A stretch of DNA of 64,000 nucleotides from contig JAKSZT010054334.1 of assembly GCA_026826555.1 (NCBI GenBank), positions 34,974,055-35,038,054 of the forward strand, in the 5' to 3' direction. The position numbers and the translations under genes were made by a program. The notes below the pieces were generated by a model, which was not told the DNA's origin, made no database searches, and saw nothing but the letters and a program-made list of their open reading frames with translations. Positions 24,966 to 38,529 of the stretch are shown here, piece after piece. Positions within the stretch are counted from its first letter, which is position 1; each line of letters starts with the position of its first letter. This DNA is from Tolypeutes matacus. Taxonomy: Eukaryota; Chordata; Mammalia; Cingulata; Chlamyphoridae.

Positions 24966-26920
24966 CAAGAGATATATGTTTGGGCATACAAAAACGTATA
25001 GAAATAATATTGCTAAAGAAATTTAACTAAGAAAAACTATGGGCATGGAAGTTGTTCTATATGGAAAGCACTAACTTTTCCAGTAAGATCTAAAGAGAGA
25101 AAAAAGCCTTTAAAAATCTTTGCACCAAGGAAGTGAGGATGAAACAGTTAAAACGTTTATTTTCTAAATGTGACATGCTCTAGGAGCTGCACATCACTTC
25201 AGCTCATGTTTACACATTATGTTACTATAACTGCTTAAAACGTAGGGAGTTTTAATTGAATTTTATGGCTGGTCTACATTGTTGCTAGTAATTTTTACGT
25301 TATAGCTTATGAGTTTAGTCATAGAAAGATACAGAGAAATTTCCATTGATGTAATAAAATATCTATAAAAGTAAAATGATGTTTCCTTAGTAGGTAGTTA
25401 TATCTTTCTAAATCTCTGAGCATGCAATTATAAAAAATGCATTTTGAGAATGAATATTTAGCAAATTAAATAACTTTCTTTAAAACAATAAGAATCAATA
25501 TATTCCTAGATCTTACATAAAGTGTATATTTTTAATAAAAAACTTGATCTTTTCAGAATACCAAAGTAATGTTTTCACAAGTAGGAACCCAAGACTTCCT
25601 AATTTTTTTTTTTACTGTTGATATTCATAATAAAGCCAAGTATTTATTTTATAGCCCTATATATTAAAATAGGTTTAATGTTTATATTATGCTTTACCAA
25701 TTGGATTCCATTTAATACACCAAAGAGTTATGAAAAGCTGCATTTTGTATTCTATTATGGTATTGTCTTTCATTTAATTCCTAAAAAGAAATGGCCAACT
25801 TAGATTTTTCACTGGAAATGACATTGCTAACCTGCAGTTTTAGTAACCAAGTAATTAACTGAAATGCTCATAATTTTGATTTTCCTAGGGTTTAAAATTA
25901 TTCTAATAATATTTTCACTTTTAGAATTTTAAATTTTCAAAATTATGGAAGTTAATCAATTTAACACGAACCCCAATTCCCGCCCCCCTTCTTTATTCTT
26001 TTTCATAGTCATTAATAGTCATTCAAGTTATTTTACTTTACCATGGGAAATGATTATAAAAATTAGAATGTTCTATTATTATTGACCTTTAAAAATCACT
26101 TAAGCTACAGACTATGAATACTTTTGACTCAAAGTATAATAATTTTGCTATTTTCTTTTTCTTCTATATATTTGTACTCAACAGCAGTTTTTTTAAATTT
26201 TAAAATGGATAGCATTCATTTGACATTTTAGAGTCTAAAAATTAAATTTTCATCCTTGCTTTGAATGCATCTGGGAACCTAGAAAATGAAATTTTGATAG
26301 GCATAAAAATGCAATTGGGAACATTATTGATTACCCAGAATGTGTGGCTTTTATTTACCATTAAAATATATTAGCTACATCATTTGGAAATGACTTGGCA
26401 TCTATTCTTTCTATCATTGATACAATGGAGATCATTTAGATCCATTTTTATTAAAGCTTTCATAAGATCATAAAATATTAGAAGATAAGAGATCTGATTG
26501 TCTAGAATCTAGACAATGAGAAAAACACTTTTCCCAATGTATTAATATCTCTGTATCATCAGACAGGTAATCTCAAATTGTTGGTTTCAACATTTATACC
26601 ATTGTCCCTAAAGCAGTGCTCTTACCCCTCTTTGTGAATTTAAAATTAATAAGAATGAAAACAAATTCCCAAAGCCTTTCATATCATCTCAGCTTAATTC
26701 CTGGATTTAGCCAATCTGACATTCTAGTTCAAGACCCCTGCTAATTTTTCCTATCATTTCATGGTGATGTGCTCACGTGATCAACTTTCATTCTTGTTTT
26801 TGAATTCTAAGGCATCTCCTTAGCAATTGCACATGTTATTAAATTATATTGATGTTTTCCAAACTCCAAAGCACCACATAAAGGTTAGCTATAATGTCTT
26901 GCCTTCATTTTGAATGTCTT
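24966..26920. other. AT-rich unique intron
   Basis: Very AT-rich. No gene recognised. A short L2-like piece (ggccctgcactgggctagat) follows at about 26940-27000. Confidence 0.5.
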
Positions 26921-27067
26921 TTCCTTGAACACCTGTTCTGGCCCTGCACTGGGCTAGATCTAGGAGATGCAGAGACTAGTGATGGACCCTTAATGAACTT
27001 AGAAATTTATTTCCAAGTTCTGCTTGCATTTTTAGACTTATAAGTTTCAGGTTGTATTCACTTTTAC

Positions 27068-28052
27068 TTTTTTTTTTTTCTTTTCATTTTTTTATTTTTT
27101 AAAAGATACTTAGATTACATAAATGTTACAGAGAATATATAGGGGATTCACATATGTCCTGCTCCCCACACCTCCCTCATGTTCCCACATTAGCAACATC
27201 TTTCATTACTGTGGTACAGTCATTGCAATTGATAAGCACATTTCAATGCATGGCCACTAAGTATGGATTATAGTTTACATTGTAGTTTATACTCTCTCCC
27301 ACTCAATTCTGTAGGTTATGGAAAGATATATAATGGCCTGTATCTGTCATTGTAATATCATTCAGAATGATTCCCTATTACCCTATTTTTCCCTCTCTCT
27401 ACCCTTAGAACCTCCAGTGGCTACTGCCTCCACATCAATGATATTTCTTCCATTGCTAAAATCACAATAAGTCTATAGTAGAATACTAGTAAGTATACTT
27501 TAGTCCATAGTTCATTTCCCAATCCTGAGGATTCTGGGATGGTGATGTCCACTCCACCTCTAATTGAGAGGGGCTTGCAATCCTTTAGGGCTGAGAGATG
27601 GATTCTCTTGGTTGCAGTTGTAGACTCTCTTGGTTCCTTTGTATGGTAGTTGTCCATCACCTCCTCCTTGTTAGTTGTCGTAGGTGAGTCCAATGAACTG
27701 GAGAGTAGGTGTTGCAACTCTGTTGAGATTCAGGGCCCAGCTGGCACATGGACAGTCCCAAGATTTAAGTCTCTTGGATGTACACCTACCAACTTTAGTA
27801 ATAATTGTAACTTCTAATAGAAGGACAGAAGAGCCGTGTATAGGGAAACCACAACTGAGTCTGACTTTGTCACACTGGGGAGCATAAATTCCAAAGTAGG
27901 GCCCACTGGCAAGGGACCAAACTCATAAGCTATCCTGACTATAGTGTCTGGATGTTTCCAGAGCCCTTAGGAGCCTGATAACTGGGGTAGTATCTACTTT
28001 GGCTGTCAGTGAGATCCTGCTGAGACATGCATTAACACTTTTAATGCTTATG
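27068..28052 (-). mobile_element. LINE-1 3' UTR fragment, about 1 kb
   Basis: Colinear with the 3' UTR of the L1 at 184: tacttagattacataaatg, tataggggattcaca, actgtggtacag, tgtaatatcattcagaa, gagaggggcttg, gttagttgtc and agagcccttaggagcc, in that order. T-run at the 27-kb side is the poly-A tail. Flanks near 27053 (gttgtattcactttta) and 28053 (gtgtattaactactttt) may be decayed target duplications. Confidence 0.88.
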
Positions 28053-28454
28053 GTGTATTAACTACTTTTCTCTTTTTTTGGAAATATGCCTTCCTAAAGT
28101 CTAATATTAAGAGTGGCTACAATTTCTTTTCTATAATTTTATAAAATCCAAATTTACATGGTACCATTCTTCCATTTTTTGAGGTTCTTCTATCTCCGTC
28201 TTCTCCTCCTTATATATATTTCGTGACAGGTGCTTTATACTCACTTATTTAACCTGTGTGATAACTTGATACATATATTTGATTATTGCTATATTATACC
28301 TGAAGAGACTGAACTCACAGGGCTTAAAACAATTAATCTTGCCCCATTTCTGTCTGACCTCAACACCTGTGATTGTTACCTGGACTTTTCTACTTTATAA
28401 TCATTGCTCTCTTTATTAATTACCTAATCCTATGTTTTTTATTCCCCAAGCACA

Positions 28455-28625
28455 TCATCTCCCTCAATCTACTGTTTGCTCTATGAATAAGTATTATCCC
28501 CATTTTCTAGATGAAGCACCTGACGTACAGAGCCTTTATGTAACTTGCTCAAGACTGCAAAGGCACTATTTAAAGCCACACCTAACTTTTGCCAACGCCT
28601 ACGCTTTGTCTGCCAGCCCACAATG
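28455..28625 (-). repeat. MIR relic, antisense
   Basis: Contains attatccccattttctagatg, tgtaacttgctcaagactgc and ctttgtctgccagccc in MIR antisense order. Confidence 0.7.
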
Positions 28626-28870
28626 ATTATAACTAGTTATTTCTTGTGAGATAAAAGGTCTAGAGAAAAAAAGTTTCCTTTCTTACTGATTCCTTTTTTG
28701 GATTCAATTGTTAGCATGGAAATAAAGAGTTTTTCATAAGAAAAGTTGGAGCAACTTTTCTAATCTTGTTTTTATTGTCTGAAGCCATTTTAGGGAATTA
28801 TTTAACTTACTGCATTAATATGTAACCAAAATGTCCTAAAAATGTCCTAAATATGCTAAAATATTATCAG

Positions 28871-29325
28871 ATAAACCAGAGGTTCTTAAAGCATGGTCCC
28901 TGTATTCATGAAAGGAAGAGTTCAGATGACACCCACAGGGTCCAAGAAGTGAGCACTCTTTCCATAATAATAACAAGCCATTATTTGCTTTCCTCCTTCT
29001 CATTCTCTTATGAATTCACAGTGGAATTTTTCAGAACAAATTGAAAGCAGAAGTGGATATGAAAATCCAAAAGACTTCCCTTTATCCAAACATTAAAAAA
29101 TTTTGCATAAGTACAAAACAAGGATTTGATTCTCAATATATTTTTGGAAAGTTTATTTTTCATAAAAATATGCTGTTTATGTTAATATGGAATGAGTTTA
29201 TAGTTATTTAAAAATAAATAAATATTTTTAATTCTAAATTTTCATCTCTAACACAGTAAATATTAATAGATCTGACTCTTGTTTATAAGGAGATCCTGAG
29301 ACAAAAATGCTAATCACTGATATAG
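28871..29325 (+). repeat. hAT-Charlie-like DNA transposon relic
   Basis: Starts cagaggttcttaaagcatgg and shows, in order, gcagaagtggatatgaaaatcc, a ttcataaaaatatgctgttta block, ataaataaatatttttaatt and aggagatcctgagacaaaaa. This order resembles Charlie-family non-autonomous elements. The far terminal repeat is worn. Confidence 0.65.
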
Positions 29326-31079
29326 AGAGTCATATATTATAAACAATACCCTTCCTTTATAGACTCTATATTAAGAATCCCTAATCTATTTACAGTAAGT
29401 TTTACTGCAGAGTTTACTTTAAAAATGCTTAGAATCAGTGGTGCTGGTGAGAAGGAGAATGAAGTACTCAAGTGAGAAACTTGGGGGACTTAGACAAGTT
29501 AAAGCAGTATGATGGTCTCAGGAAGGTTGACAGTGAAGGCAAGGCAAGATTTTGTTCAAAATAACTGTTGCTTTTTAAATGGTTGATATTAGATAGTCTG
29601 CAATTTTTCTTTGCCTATTCTTGTAGTTAAAAAACCAATCCTGTTAGGTACCTTTGCTTAATTTTTTCTATTCATCTCCTTCATTTAACTAACATTTTAC
29701 TAGAGCGGTCTCTTGCACGGCTTCCTAGTCCCTGGAGAATTTCAAAGTAAATGTGAAAAAAATCCTCCTCATGTCTGTTTTTCTTTTTTTTCTCCTAAGT
29801 GTATAGTAAATGGCAAAGCTAAGATTCAATCATATTGTACAACTAATGAAGCCAGGTTGTATGTTCATCTGAATAATTTTAATTCTTTACAACTAAAAAA
29901 TTAGTTCAATACACACCTTGAACCTTATTATGCACAAAAAAGTCTCACTTACCTAGTTAAAGCAAGGTTTTATCTCATAAAGACATGTATCCTCTCTAAA
30001 TATTTTTAAACATAATGTAAGTATGACTTTTATGCTAAAATATAGGAAATTTTTTCCTTTGAACCTCTTCATTTTTGCCTGATATGAGGGACTTAGCATT
30101 TAATGATAATGAAGATTAAATATATGTATATAACATAATAAATGTGTATATTTGGTGGATATGTAGTTATAACAACTTTTCTTTCTCTTTTAATATGAGT
30201 TTATAGCATACTCTGTGGCTTATGAATCTATGAATACTTTGTTTTTCAATCTGAAGAGCAGCCATAATGTTTTCTTTATATTAATTTGCACCTCTTTAGA
30301 TTTCCATAGAGGACATGTCTAAAATTTATGTGCAGCATAAACACTTCTTTTAGTTAATTGTAGAAGTTTAACACTGACTATATTTACAGCCCCATAGGTA
30401 TAGCTGAAAATTTACATATTAAGCAGAGTTGCTCTCTGGCATTGTTAAAGAAAATGATGTGTTCTTAATTATAACTTTAGCATAAATGTACAAATGTTAT
30501 TTACTGAAATATAAAGAGAAAATCCACTATGATGAAGATAATGATGATGATAATGCAAAATATATTAATCATGTTACAAAATTTTGTTTTTTCATTTGAT
30601 GATTTTATATTTAATGATTTTATATTTAAGTTAAAGTTTATTTCAATATGAAAATTCTAGACTTATAATTAGTTTCATAGTCACTTTCGGTGTTTTTAGG
30701 CGAATCAAAACTTCAATATCAACAAAATTTAATTTCCTTCCTAAATTAAGGAAGTATATAATCATGTTTTCATAGTGATTAACTTTATTCCTAGAGTCAA
30801 ATAGTGATTTATAGAGTACCAAATGAGTATATAATTTGACTTAATGAAAACAATTTGGTCAGTCGTTTACCAAGTATAACAAAATTAAATTTTGTATTTA
30901 TAAAATATGTTTATCAAAAGCTAAAAAGAATTAATCTCTTAAAATATTTAAGGCTACTGAAACAATAATTATCAATATTTCACAATTCATTTTTGTCCTT
31001 TCCTTAAGCAGTTTTAAGGATACTTAAAGCATAGTCCAAAATTAGAGTTGACAATTGCAAATACGAACCAACCAACACA

Positions 31080-31490
31080 GTAATAAAATCAATACTTACA
31101 TTTCCCCTGAGGCCACTATTTACTGTTTGCTGCACCATTTCCTTAATGGAATGGCAGTTATGTTTGCAGAAACCTTGTAACTACCATTTTTATGTTTTAA
31201 CTAAAAGCAGCTTTCTTGAAGAAGTATGATAAAGAAATTCATGAGTTACTGTTGAAAATTGTCATAACAATTTAGTAGTTAATATGTGCACAGAGAAGAC
31301 GGCTTTCTTCTCTTTTTAACCTGGTAAACACTGTATATAGCATTTCCTAGAGAATGATCTTTTGCTAATAATGGCATTGTCTTTTAAGTCTTCGCTATCA
31401 TGGACATTGTCTTAATATTGCAAAATATCCACTATGCAAAAGCAGCGTGCTCAGTTTAAACGTACACATGCAATTCTTAGGGTGCCTTTT
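31080..31490. promoter_or_regulatory. candidate conserved intronic element
   Basis: Less AT-rich than its surroundings, no transposon signature, with CpGs preserved in gaagacggc, cttcgct, cagcgtgc and aaacgtac, plus ATGCAAA-type octamer-like sites near 31430. Conservation not measured. Confidence 0.28.
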
Positions 31491-32329
31491 ATTCTTGCTT
31501 TGATGTTGACAGTGTTGTGTAAATAAAAAAGAAAGAAGGGGAGAGGGGTATGGAATATTAGCAGTTTATTTAACACCACACAGTAAAATTATAGTGAAAA
31601 TATGATTAATAAAATGACTTACTAATCTCATTTAGTTAATTTTTTTTTTCCTTTCTTTTCATTGTTATGACTGGACAATATTTCCCCTTGTTTTGTTCAT
31701 GATTTTATATAATCTCTTATAGTGAAATGGCCTCAGAATTGAAATATACCTACTATTTCCATGATTTTGATGTGTTTTCATTTATATTCTTTTATTGCAT
31801 TTGAAATTGTATAATATGGCACTTCCTTTTAATTTTTTAAACTGATTTACATTTTCTAGCATTTTATCAATATTAAAATAATTTATCTCCACATGATTTC
31901 TGATTTTGTCTAAGGATAATAATAGTGTAAGAATTATTTCAAAGTTAGTCAAATTTGAAGGGTACATTTTATGTCCCAGAGTATTATGTGCATGATAAAA
32001 CTTGGTTTTTATTAATAATTGTGCAAACAAAAATAGAAAAATTGTGTGAACAGAATTCAAGGCCTTTTTAGAGAACAAGTTTTGAAACAGGATATTGAAA
32101 ATAAAGGCTATTGGCCAACTCAGGTCTTTTTATATGATGATGTCAGCAACTATGTTGTGTGATAAAGCTGCAATATTTTCATGACAAAGAAAAATTCATA
32201 TCCACATCTTTAATAAATGAAGGAGGAAACAAAGAAGTGTCCTTACTAGTTTCATATATTTCCATCAGAAACATTGTAGCTTGTCTCAAACTGTAAATAT
32301 TGAGAGTAAGATGAGAATAAAAGTAGTGT

Positions 32330-33350
32330 TGCATCAAAATTAATCACTGAAGTTATTATTTAGGGCTTCATACTTATTCCACATTCAGGCTTTTCACACA
32401 AAGCTTTGAAGAGCCCTACAGGACCAACCAAATGTAATTGATACAGAATCATTGCTACAAAACAGCTGCAGTAACAAGGTGCTGCAGCTTTTCCTTTAAT
32501 CTACCTTTCTTTCTGAGAGTTTATTATGTTTTTGAATTCATTCTTTTGTAGATCTGGGAGCTATCCTTTTTATGGAAATTAATCTTTTTAAAAGATTTGT
32601 ACTCTCTTTTTCAAACACTAATACATTCATTCAAGTATCCTATTATTCAGATCCAGCTGGCTTTTATCTGGCAATATTTACTTCAAAAAGCCAAGTTAAA
32701 TGGTATCATAGATTAATTCTCAGGGCACAGGAAAGCTTTTTTAGAGAAAAAAACATGATTTGGTAATTACTTGAAATATCATAATATAAATCACAGAACA
32801 TGTCAAAAATGTGTTGTATAATCTGTCATAATAGGAAACTTCAAAAAGTTGTTTCATCGAAAAATGTGGTAGTCTGAGTCTTCCATAAATTTCCATTTCA
32901 GTCATGAATTATGTAATCCAAAAGTTTGCTTTGGGTTTTAATAAACTATATCACGAAATTTAGATTTGTGTTGTTTATTCACATAAAGCAGTGAAACTTC
33001 AAAAGGGGCATTATCCACTGCTATCTCTTACATAAATCAAACTGGAAATAAGACACATTTTACAATTCAATTTAAGATCCCACTGAGACAATAATGTTGC
33101 AAGCTGTGCATTTTGCAAAGTAATATAGTAATGTCTAGTTTGCATTTTTGAAAAACCAAATTAATCACACTTTATTGAATACGTTTGAGCAAACGTAAAA
33201 TTCATCTATTATTAAAAACTTATGCAACAAACACAAACTATATTTTATACATAAAGGACAAACTCATTTATTCATTAGGATAAAAACACGTGAAGTTTGC
33301 ATTTTGTAACTATGAAAGAAATGACATTTGCAATCGGGGCTGTTTTGAAT
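32330..33350. promoter_or_regulatory. candidate conserved intronic element with a 16-bp palindrome
   Basis: Transposon-free. It contains tandem E-box-like CAGCTG near 32462 and a second gctgcagc near 32482, several TAATTA/TAATGA homeodomain cores, and a perfect dyad acgtttgagcaaacgt at 33181-33196. CpGs are retained near 32860, 32955, 33180-33195, 33287 and 33333. Function is inference. Confidence 0.28.
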
Positions 33351-34679
33351 TTTTAAAAGCAGTCTATGCATAGTAATCTGCTTGAAAATTTATTTTAGCA
33401 TGTTAAAATTGTACCAGGTTTTTAAACTCTTGCAAAAGAGTAGATTCTGATTCAAAAACTGTGGGATACTGAAACAAAATCATTAAAGTAAGTGATGCAC
33501 TTTAAAGAGACAACTCATATAAATAAAAAATCATATTGCATGTTATTTTACATTAATGAATCTATAATAGTATAATTATTCCATGGTTTTGACCAAAAAA
33601 ATTAAAATCCCTCCCTGGGCAGAATGAAGTCTTATTATGCTCTACGAATATCAGGCTAAAGAAAACGACTACTATGTGTTTATAAATATTTGGGTGTACA
33701 ATTCTAATCGGGTATTATTCATAATATTGGACATCAAATTATTGTAGCAACATTTAAAATTATTATCTATGTGATATATAGTGTTATTTTTGAGAGATTA
33801 GTATTGAGAAATTCTAATGAATTCACATGGTGAATAGTGAAGAATAAAAGAATAGTGGATAATAAGCCTTGGATGTTTATTTTACTGGTGCATATTTTTC
33901 TATGTCAGGTTAGTAAATACTGCTTTTTTCTCTGCTGATGTGCATAGTATTATGCATGATAACAGTTACTTGAGGTGCTAGAGAATAGTAATATATACTC
34001 TACACAAAAAAGTAGAAATATTAAAATAGCATGTATTTCTTCTAGAAAAAAGCAAACCATCATTGTTACCATTCGTAGACCTTATTATTAAATCCTGAAT
34101 TATCTTGGAATAGTCCCTTTTCACCATCTCCAATTATGTAACAGAATGAGAGTCTAAAAAGTGTCCATAACCCTGATCAATCAAGCCTCCTATTGGCTTT
34201 ACTGATAAAAACTACATTGCGGACTCATTCACTGGTAAGTTGTTGCCCTCTGTCGAGAAATGGTAAATTATATCTCTCTATATGAAGGCTTCCAAACAAG
34301 ATATAGATTGTTTTCCTTTTATTGGGAAAAAGGAAACTACAGTGCATATATAAAAATAACTCATTTATAAGTCACCTGATTCAGATATGGTGAAGAGTAT
34401 GCAGTAACCACTCATCCTCACCCAACATAATTATTTTGTCATGTCTGGCTCTGGAAACCAATTTGCTCTTCAGTCATCTTCTTAGAAAGCTCTAATGATA
34501 GAGAAGACAAGATCCCCCCCCCCCAATTTTATCAATTTTTTACCGTCATAAAATATGAGATTCAGGATTCCTGCCCTGGTCATATCACCGTCAATGTAGT
34601 GGATGACAGAACTCTGGATTTTTATTCCTGATGATGAGTTCCTTCTCCTCCTTCTGACTATCTGATACATCACTTTAAT

Positions 34680-35370
34680 CATATCTCTCTCCTGCCTAAG
34701 ATGATGACCAAACTCATCATCCTGACAGCTGAGAACTTTCATAATCTGGACCTAGCCAACCTAATTATCTTTGACTTTGGATGCTTTTCTAATATGTACT
34801 TTCTCCTCCAGTTAATCGAGCTACATAGCTGTCATCCAGGTCTACTGTTTTCATTTGTCTTTGCCTCATTGCACAGTCCAGGAAGTTCCCTCAACTGGGT
34901 GAAAGAGAATTTAGGGCCAAGGGTCAGGCAAACCAGTTCCAAGTCCAGTTCTTTTCCTAGAAAGCTCTGTGACCTCAAGCATGTCATTTAATCATTCTGC
35001 ACCTCAGTTCCCTCTTCTGTAAAATGAGGAGATTGGGCTTGATGATACTGTCTTCTCCACAGTCTTCCCTCATCACTCCATTGAAAAATATACACTCCCA
35101 ACACACATACATGTGCACACATATGCACACAAACACGCAAACCTTCCTTTTCTCCCTTCTGGGATTGATATTTTATTATTTAATGTACCATGTCACTTCA
35201 TTAATTTATTTGCTCATTATTTTCCATCCGCTCCCATCTAGAATGTAAACTCCATGGAAATAGAAATTTTTATCTGCTTTGTCTACTGCTGTATCCCTAG
35301 TGCCTAAACAATGCCTAGCACATAATGGGTGTTCAATAGAGCTTAAAGGAATGAATGGATGGTTGAAAGA
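34680..35370 (+). repeat. LINE-2 relic with an MIR inside
   Basis: The outer sequence is L2-like: cctaagatgatgacc to catttgtctttgcctca on the left, and agaatgtaaactccatgg, tgctgtatccctagtgcc, tgcctagcacataatgg on the right (35235-35340). An MIR (about 34915-35065: agctctgtgacctcaagcatg, tgcacctcagttccctcttc, taaaatgagga) sits between the two L2 parts. Both are on the + strand and ancient. Confidence 0.72.
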
Positions 35371-36105
35371 ACTATTTCTAGGTCTATTTTATGCTATAGT
35401 ACTTGTATGCTTCAAATATATACAGAAAAACATATTGCATGTTGTGTAGTGAATTTAAATATAATTTATTGTTCCATGGCCTATAAGCTGTAACTTTCTT
35501 GGCATCTGGTTTTCTTTATGTGATTATATCTTGATAGTTTTTAAAAATCACATACATTTCCTGCCCCATTTATTATTTCTGTATTGTTTTTCTATTTGAT
35601 ATGGCTATACATAATCTTATAGTCTAGTGGTTTCTTCCTCCTTCTTCATTAAATATCCTCTTTAAGATTTCCAATATGTACTTTTGTTTCCTCCTAATAC
35701 ATACTTTTTGGATAAACAGGAACATGATTTTTTTTTTTTAATCAGGAAGAAGTTTTCAAAGCCATCTGATTTCTCATCCAGAATTTAAGTAGATTTCCAT
35801 CATATGTATGTAATAAAAAATTTTTCAAAAATTATGCTTATTAATTAGTAGAGATTTGACACAGCTAAAAACTGAAGCTTTCTGTTCTTAAAATCTTACT
35901 ACTTTTGTAAATTAATTGTATTTGAAATAGATAACAATATGTATGGACATGAAAAACACCCACCAGAGTAATTCCCTCAAACTATTTAAAAATAAGTTAT
36001 TTTAGTATTATTGTTTATTCAAAATTCCTTATACCAAAGTGCACAACATACTCCACATGTTTCTTTGAGAAAATCAAGTCTTCAAGGGAAGCCCATAGTC
36101 AAAAT
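35371..36105. other. AT-rich unique intron
   Basis: Nothing recognised; a T-run lies at about 35730-35739. Confidence 0.5.
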
Positions 36106-36115
36106 TTCAAAATTT

Positions 36116-36464
36116 CAGGGAGGGTATGTGGCTCAAACACTTGAGTGCCCACATCTCACATGGGTGGTGCTGGTTTCTGTTCCTGGTGCCTTCTAAAGAA
36201 GAGGAGCAAACACCGCAATGAGCAGACACCACAGCCAGCAAAGTGCCACAACCAGTAAGATGCTGCAACCAGCAAAGATGCTACAATGAGCAGATGCAGC
36301 AACCAGTAGGGAGCACTAGTGGCTCAAGTGGTTGGGCACTCACCTTCCATACCGGACGTTCCGGTTTCAGTTCTCGGTGCCTCCTAAAAGAAGATGAGCA
36401 GACAGAGGAGGGAGTCATCTGGCGAGGAGAGGGATAAAAATAAATAAATAAATATATTTTTAAA
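36116..36464 (+). mobile_element. DAS-type SINE, dimeric with CAGCAACCAG-like linker
   Basis: Two tRNA-like heads, gggagggtatgtggctcaaa at 36118 and gggagcactagtggctcaag at 36308, each followed by a degenerate B-box and ggtgcc(t)tct/ctcctaaa. They are joined by a linker of short degenerate units (agcaaagtgccacaacc and similar). The tail is aaataaataaataaat. A 10-bp duplication ttcaaaattt flanks it (36106-36115, 36465-36474). Confidence 0.85.
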
Positions 36465-36597
36465 TTCAAAATTTACCAAAGGGAAAACCAGTTTTGTACA
36501 GAGCATTTTGACTGCAGGAAGTTCCTGAGACATTTAACTTATTTTGAAAAACTGTATTTTAGCCAATTAGCTGCAGTCTTAGTTATTTGTGGCAGTT

Positions 36598-37211
36598 TGA
36601 TATAGTTATGAATTCCAAAAATAGATATTGGGTTATGCTTGTAAACTGGTCTGTTCCTCCGGACATGATTAAGTTCTGATTAGGGCTTTGATTGGGCTAT
36701 GTCAGTAGGATGCCTCTTGGTGGGTGGGGACTCAGAGATAAAACTACATGGCAGAACAGAAGAGTGAGGGTTGGAATTTTGAAGTTGGAGTTCTGATGCT
36801 AAGTGTTAATGCTGGAGCTCAGGGGAGTAAGCACACAGAGGACCTTGGTCATGAGGAAGGAGAGAAGGCCCCGGAAAAAGAGACGAGCCGTTTGCCTGAC
36901 AGTTCACAGCTGGCTTTGTGTAGAGAGGCAAAACCTAGAAAGCCTCATATTCTACAGCTAACCTTGTGGAGGAACCAGAGGAGCTGAGCCCGGAGAGAAA
37001 TGGAGCCCTGGGGAAGGGATGAACCCAGGAAACCTGAACCCTCAGAGACGTCGACAGCTGTCTTGCCCCAATATGTGGCAATAGACTTTGGTGAGTGAAG
37101 TAACTCATGCTTTATGGCCTGGTAACTGTAAGCTTCTATCCCAAATAAATACCCTTTATAAAAACCAACCAATTTCTGGTATTTTGCATTAGCACCCCTT
37201 TGGCTAATACA
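36598..37211 (+). mobile_element. solo LTR-like element, 614 bp
   Basis: Begins TGTGGCAGTTTGATATAG, ends GCTAATACA, and has a polyadenylation signal AATAAA at 37144-37149 close to its end: a TG...CA element with R/U5-like layout. It is flanked by a 6-bp duplication gttatt (36592-36597, 37212-37217). No internal retroviral genes adjoin it, so it is probably a solo LTR. The opposite-strand copy at 41274-41879 confirms the boundaries. Family unknown to me; an ERVL/MaLR-type origin is possible. The open frames inside are not convincing genes. Confidence 0.75.
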
Positions 37212-37217
37212 GTTATT

Positions 37218-38529
37218 TGATATAATTTATTCTAATGAAGTAAAAGAACATATGCTCTAAATGTAACAAGGTATATTTAACCAGGTGACCACAAGTCTTA
37301 GGCCAGGTACATCTAAATGAGAACACCTCTGGACTGTTGAAGATGGTCATTATTCCTTGAGTAAATCAGATGAGAGAATGAATGTGTGTATTAGTATAAA
37401 TAGAACCAGCAGTGCAATATTTTCATGCTGGAGGAGAGATGGAAATTATTTAAAAGAGTTTGTGATCACCAGGGAATATAACATATAGTAATTTTTTTTA
37501 TTACAGAGAATATTTTTTACAATTAAATAGCTGTTTATTGTTCAATAAATAAGTACTGACTGGCAGAAAATTATTTTAATATGGAGATTTCTCTTTATAC
37601 TGATAAAACCTGTATTTAACACTTGATTTTGATCCTGAATCATGGTGTGACCTTAGGTAGTTTGCAAAACCTCTCATGTTCTTCCTTGTTTATGTTATGG
37701 TTATAATGATTATACTAGATTATTTTTAAAATAAAAAATGAATAAGGATGTTTAAATTTTGCTTCATATTGACCTAAGTGTGTTGATATTGTCAGAAAAT
37801 CAATCCTCATTTCAAAGCACAGTTTCTAACCATTTTTCTTATTCTTATTTACATTGTCATCAGCCATCTACAGAAGCTTATTGTATAATTTATTTACAGG
37901 AAAAAGCGTATTGTATATTTAATTCACAAATTGGAGTTTAAAAGTAAAAATAAAATCATCCATATTCTGCCAATCTTCATAAGTATTTTTTTGCATTGCT
38001 GCAACCAAAATTTTAGTAGTCATTTTGACCTTGAAAACCTCCTCCTCTCCCCATCCATGAAAAAACAATGAAAAATGCTTTGAAAGAGGTGTCTTCACTA
38101 TGTATAATAGAAGCTGTAGGAAGAATGATTTGGATTCATATAAACAGTAGCTTTCAACAAGCCTGCCATCTGCATGTCATCTACCACTATAACCTAACAT
38201 CATTTCCATGGTCCTGAATAAGTGCTGAGTTCTTGTCTGTGATATATAGTTCCACGTTTTAAAGCCACCTTTTCCCATAACATTCTTATGGGACCTTGCA
38301 ATTAGTTGATATAGTAGCCAATTATTATATTATCCATTTGACTAATGGTACCCATTCAAATTGTGTTTAGCTGTCTGTATTTGTGTGTGTGTCTGTTTAG
38401 GCTGTCTAACTTAAATAGTAGTTAGGATTGTTAAATCTTTAAATTCAACCATAATGTTATATATTCATTCAATTATTCATTCAGTATTAAATTAAGGACC
38501 ACAATGTGTCAGGCATTTATGTTGAAGGT
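37218..38529. other. AT-rich intron with a worn MIR
   Basis: A probable MIR core lies at about 37620-37735 (atcctgaatcatggtgtgacc, ttgcaaaacctctcatg). The rest is unique AT-rich sequence with no feature recognised. Confidence 0.45.

Larger units (their letters stand above)
29326..34549. other. largely repeat-free AT-rich intron
   Basis: Five kilobases with no transposon I can recognise, which is unusual for this window, and no gene. This long repeat-poor run is consistent with regulatory constraint. Candidate blocks at 31080-31490 and 32330-33350 are listed separately. A C11 run lies at 34514-34524 and a GATGAT-rich stretch at 30530-30556. Confidence 0.5.

Noticed and set aside
36748..36987. 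79-codon ORF with charged residues
   Set aside because: Lies wholly inside the solo LTR-like element and has no counterpart intact in the second copy.
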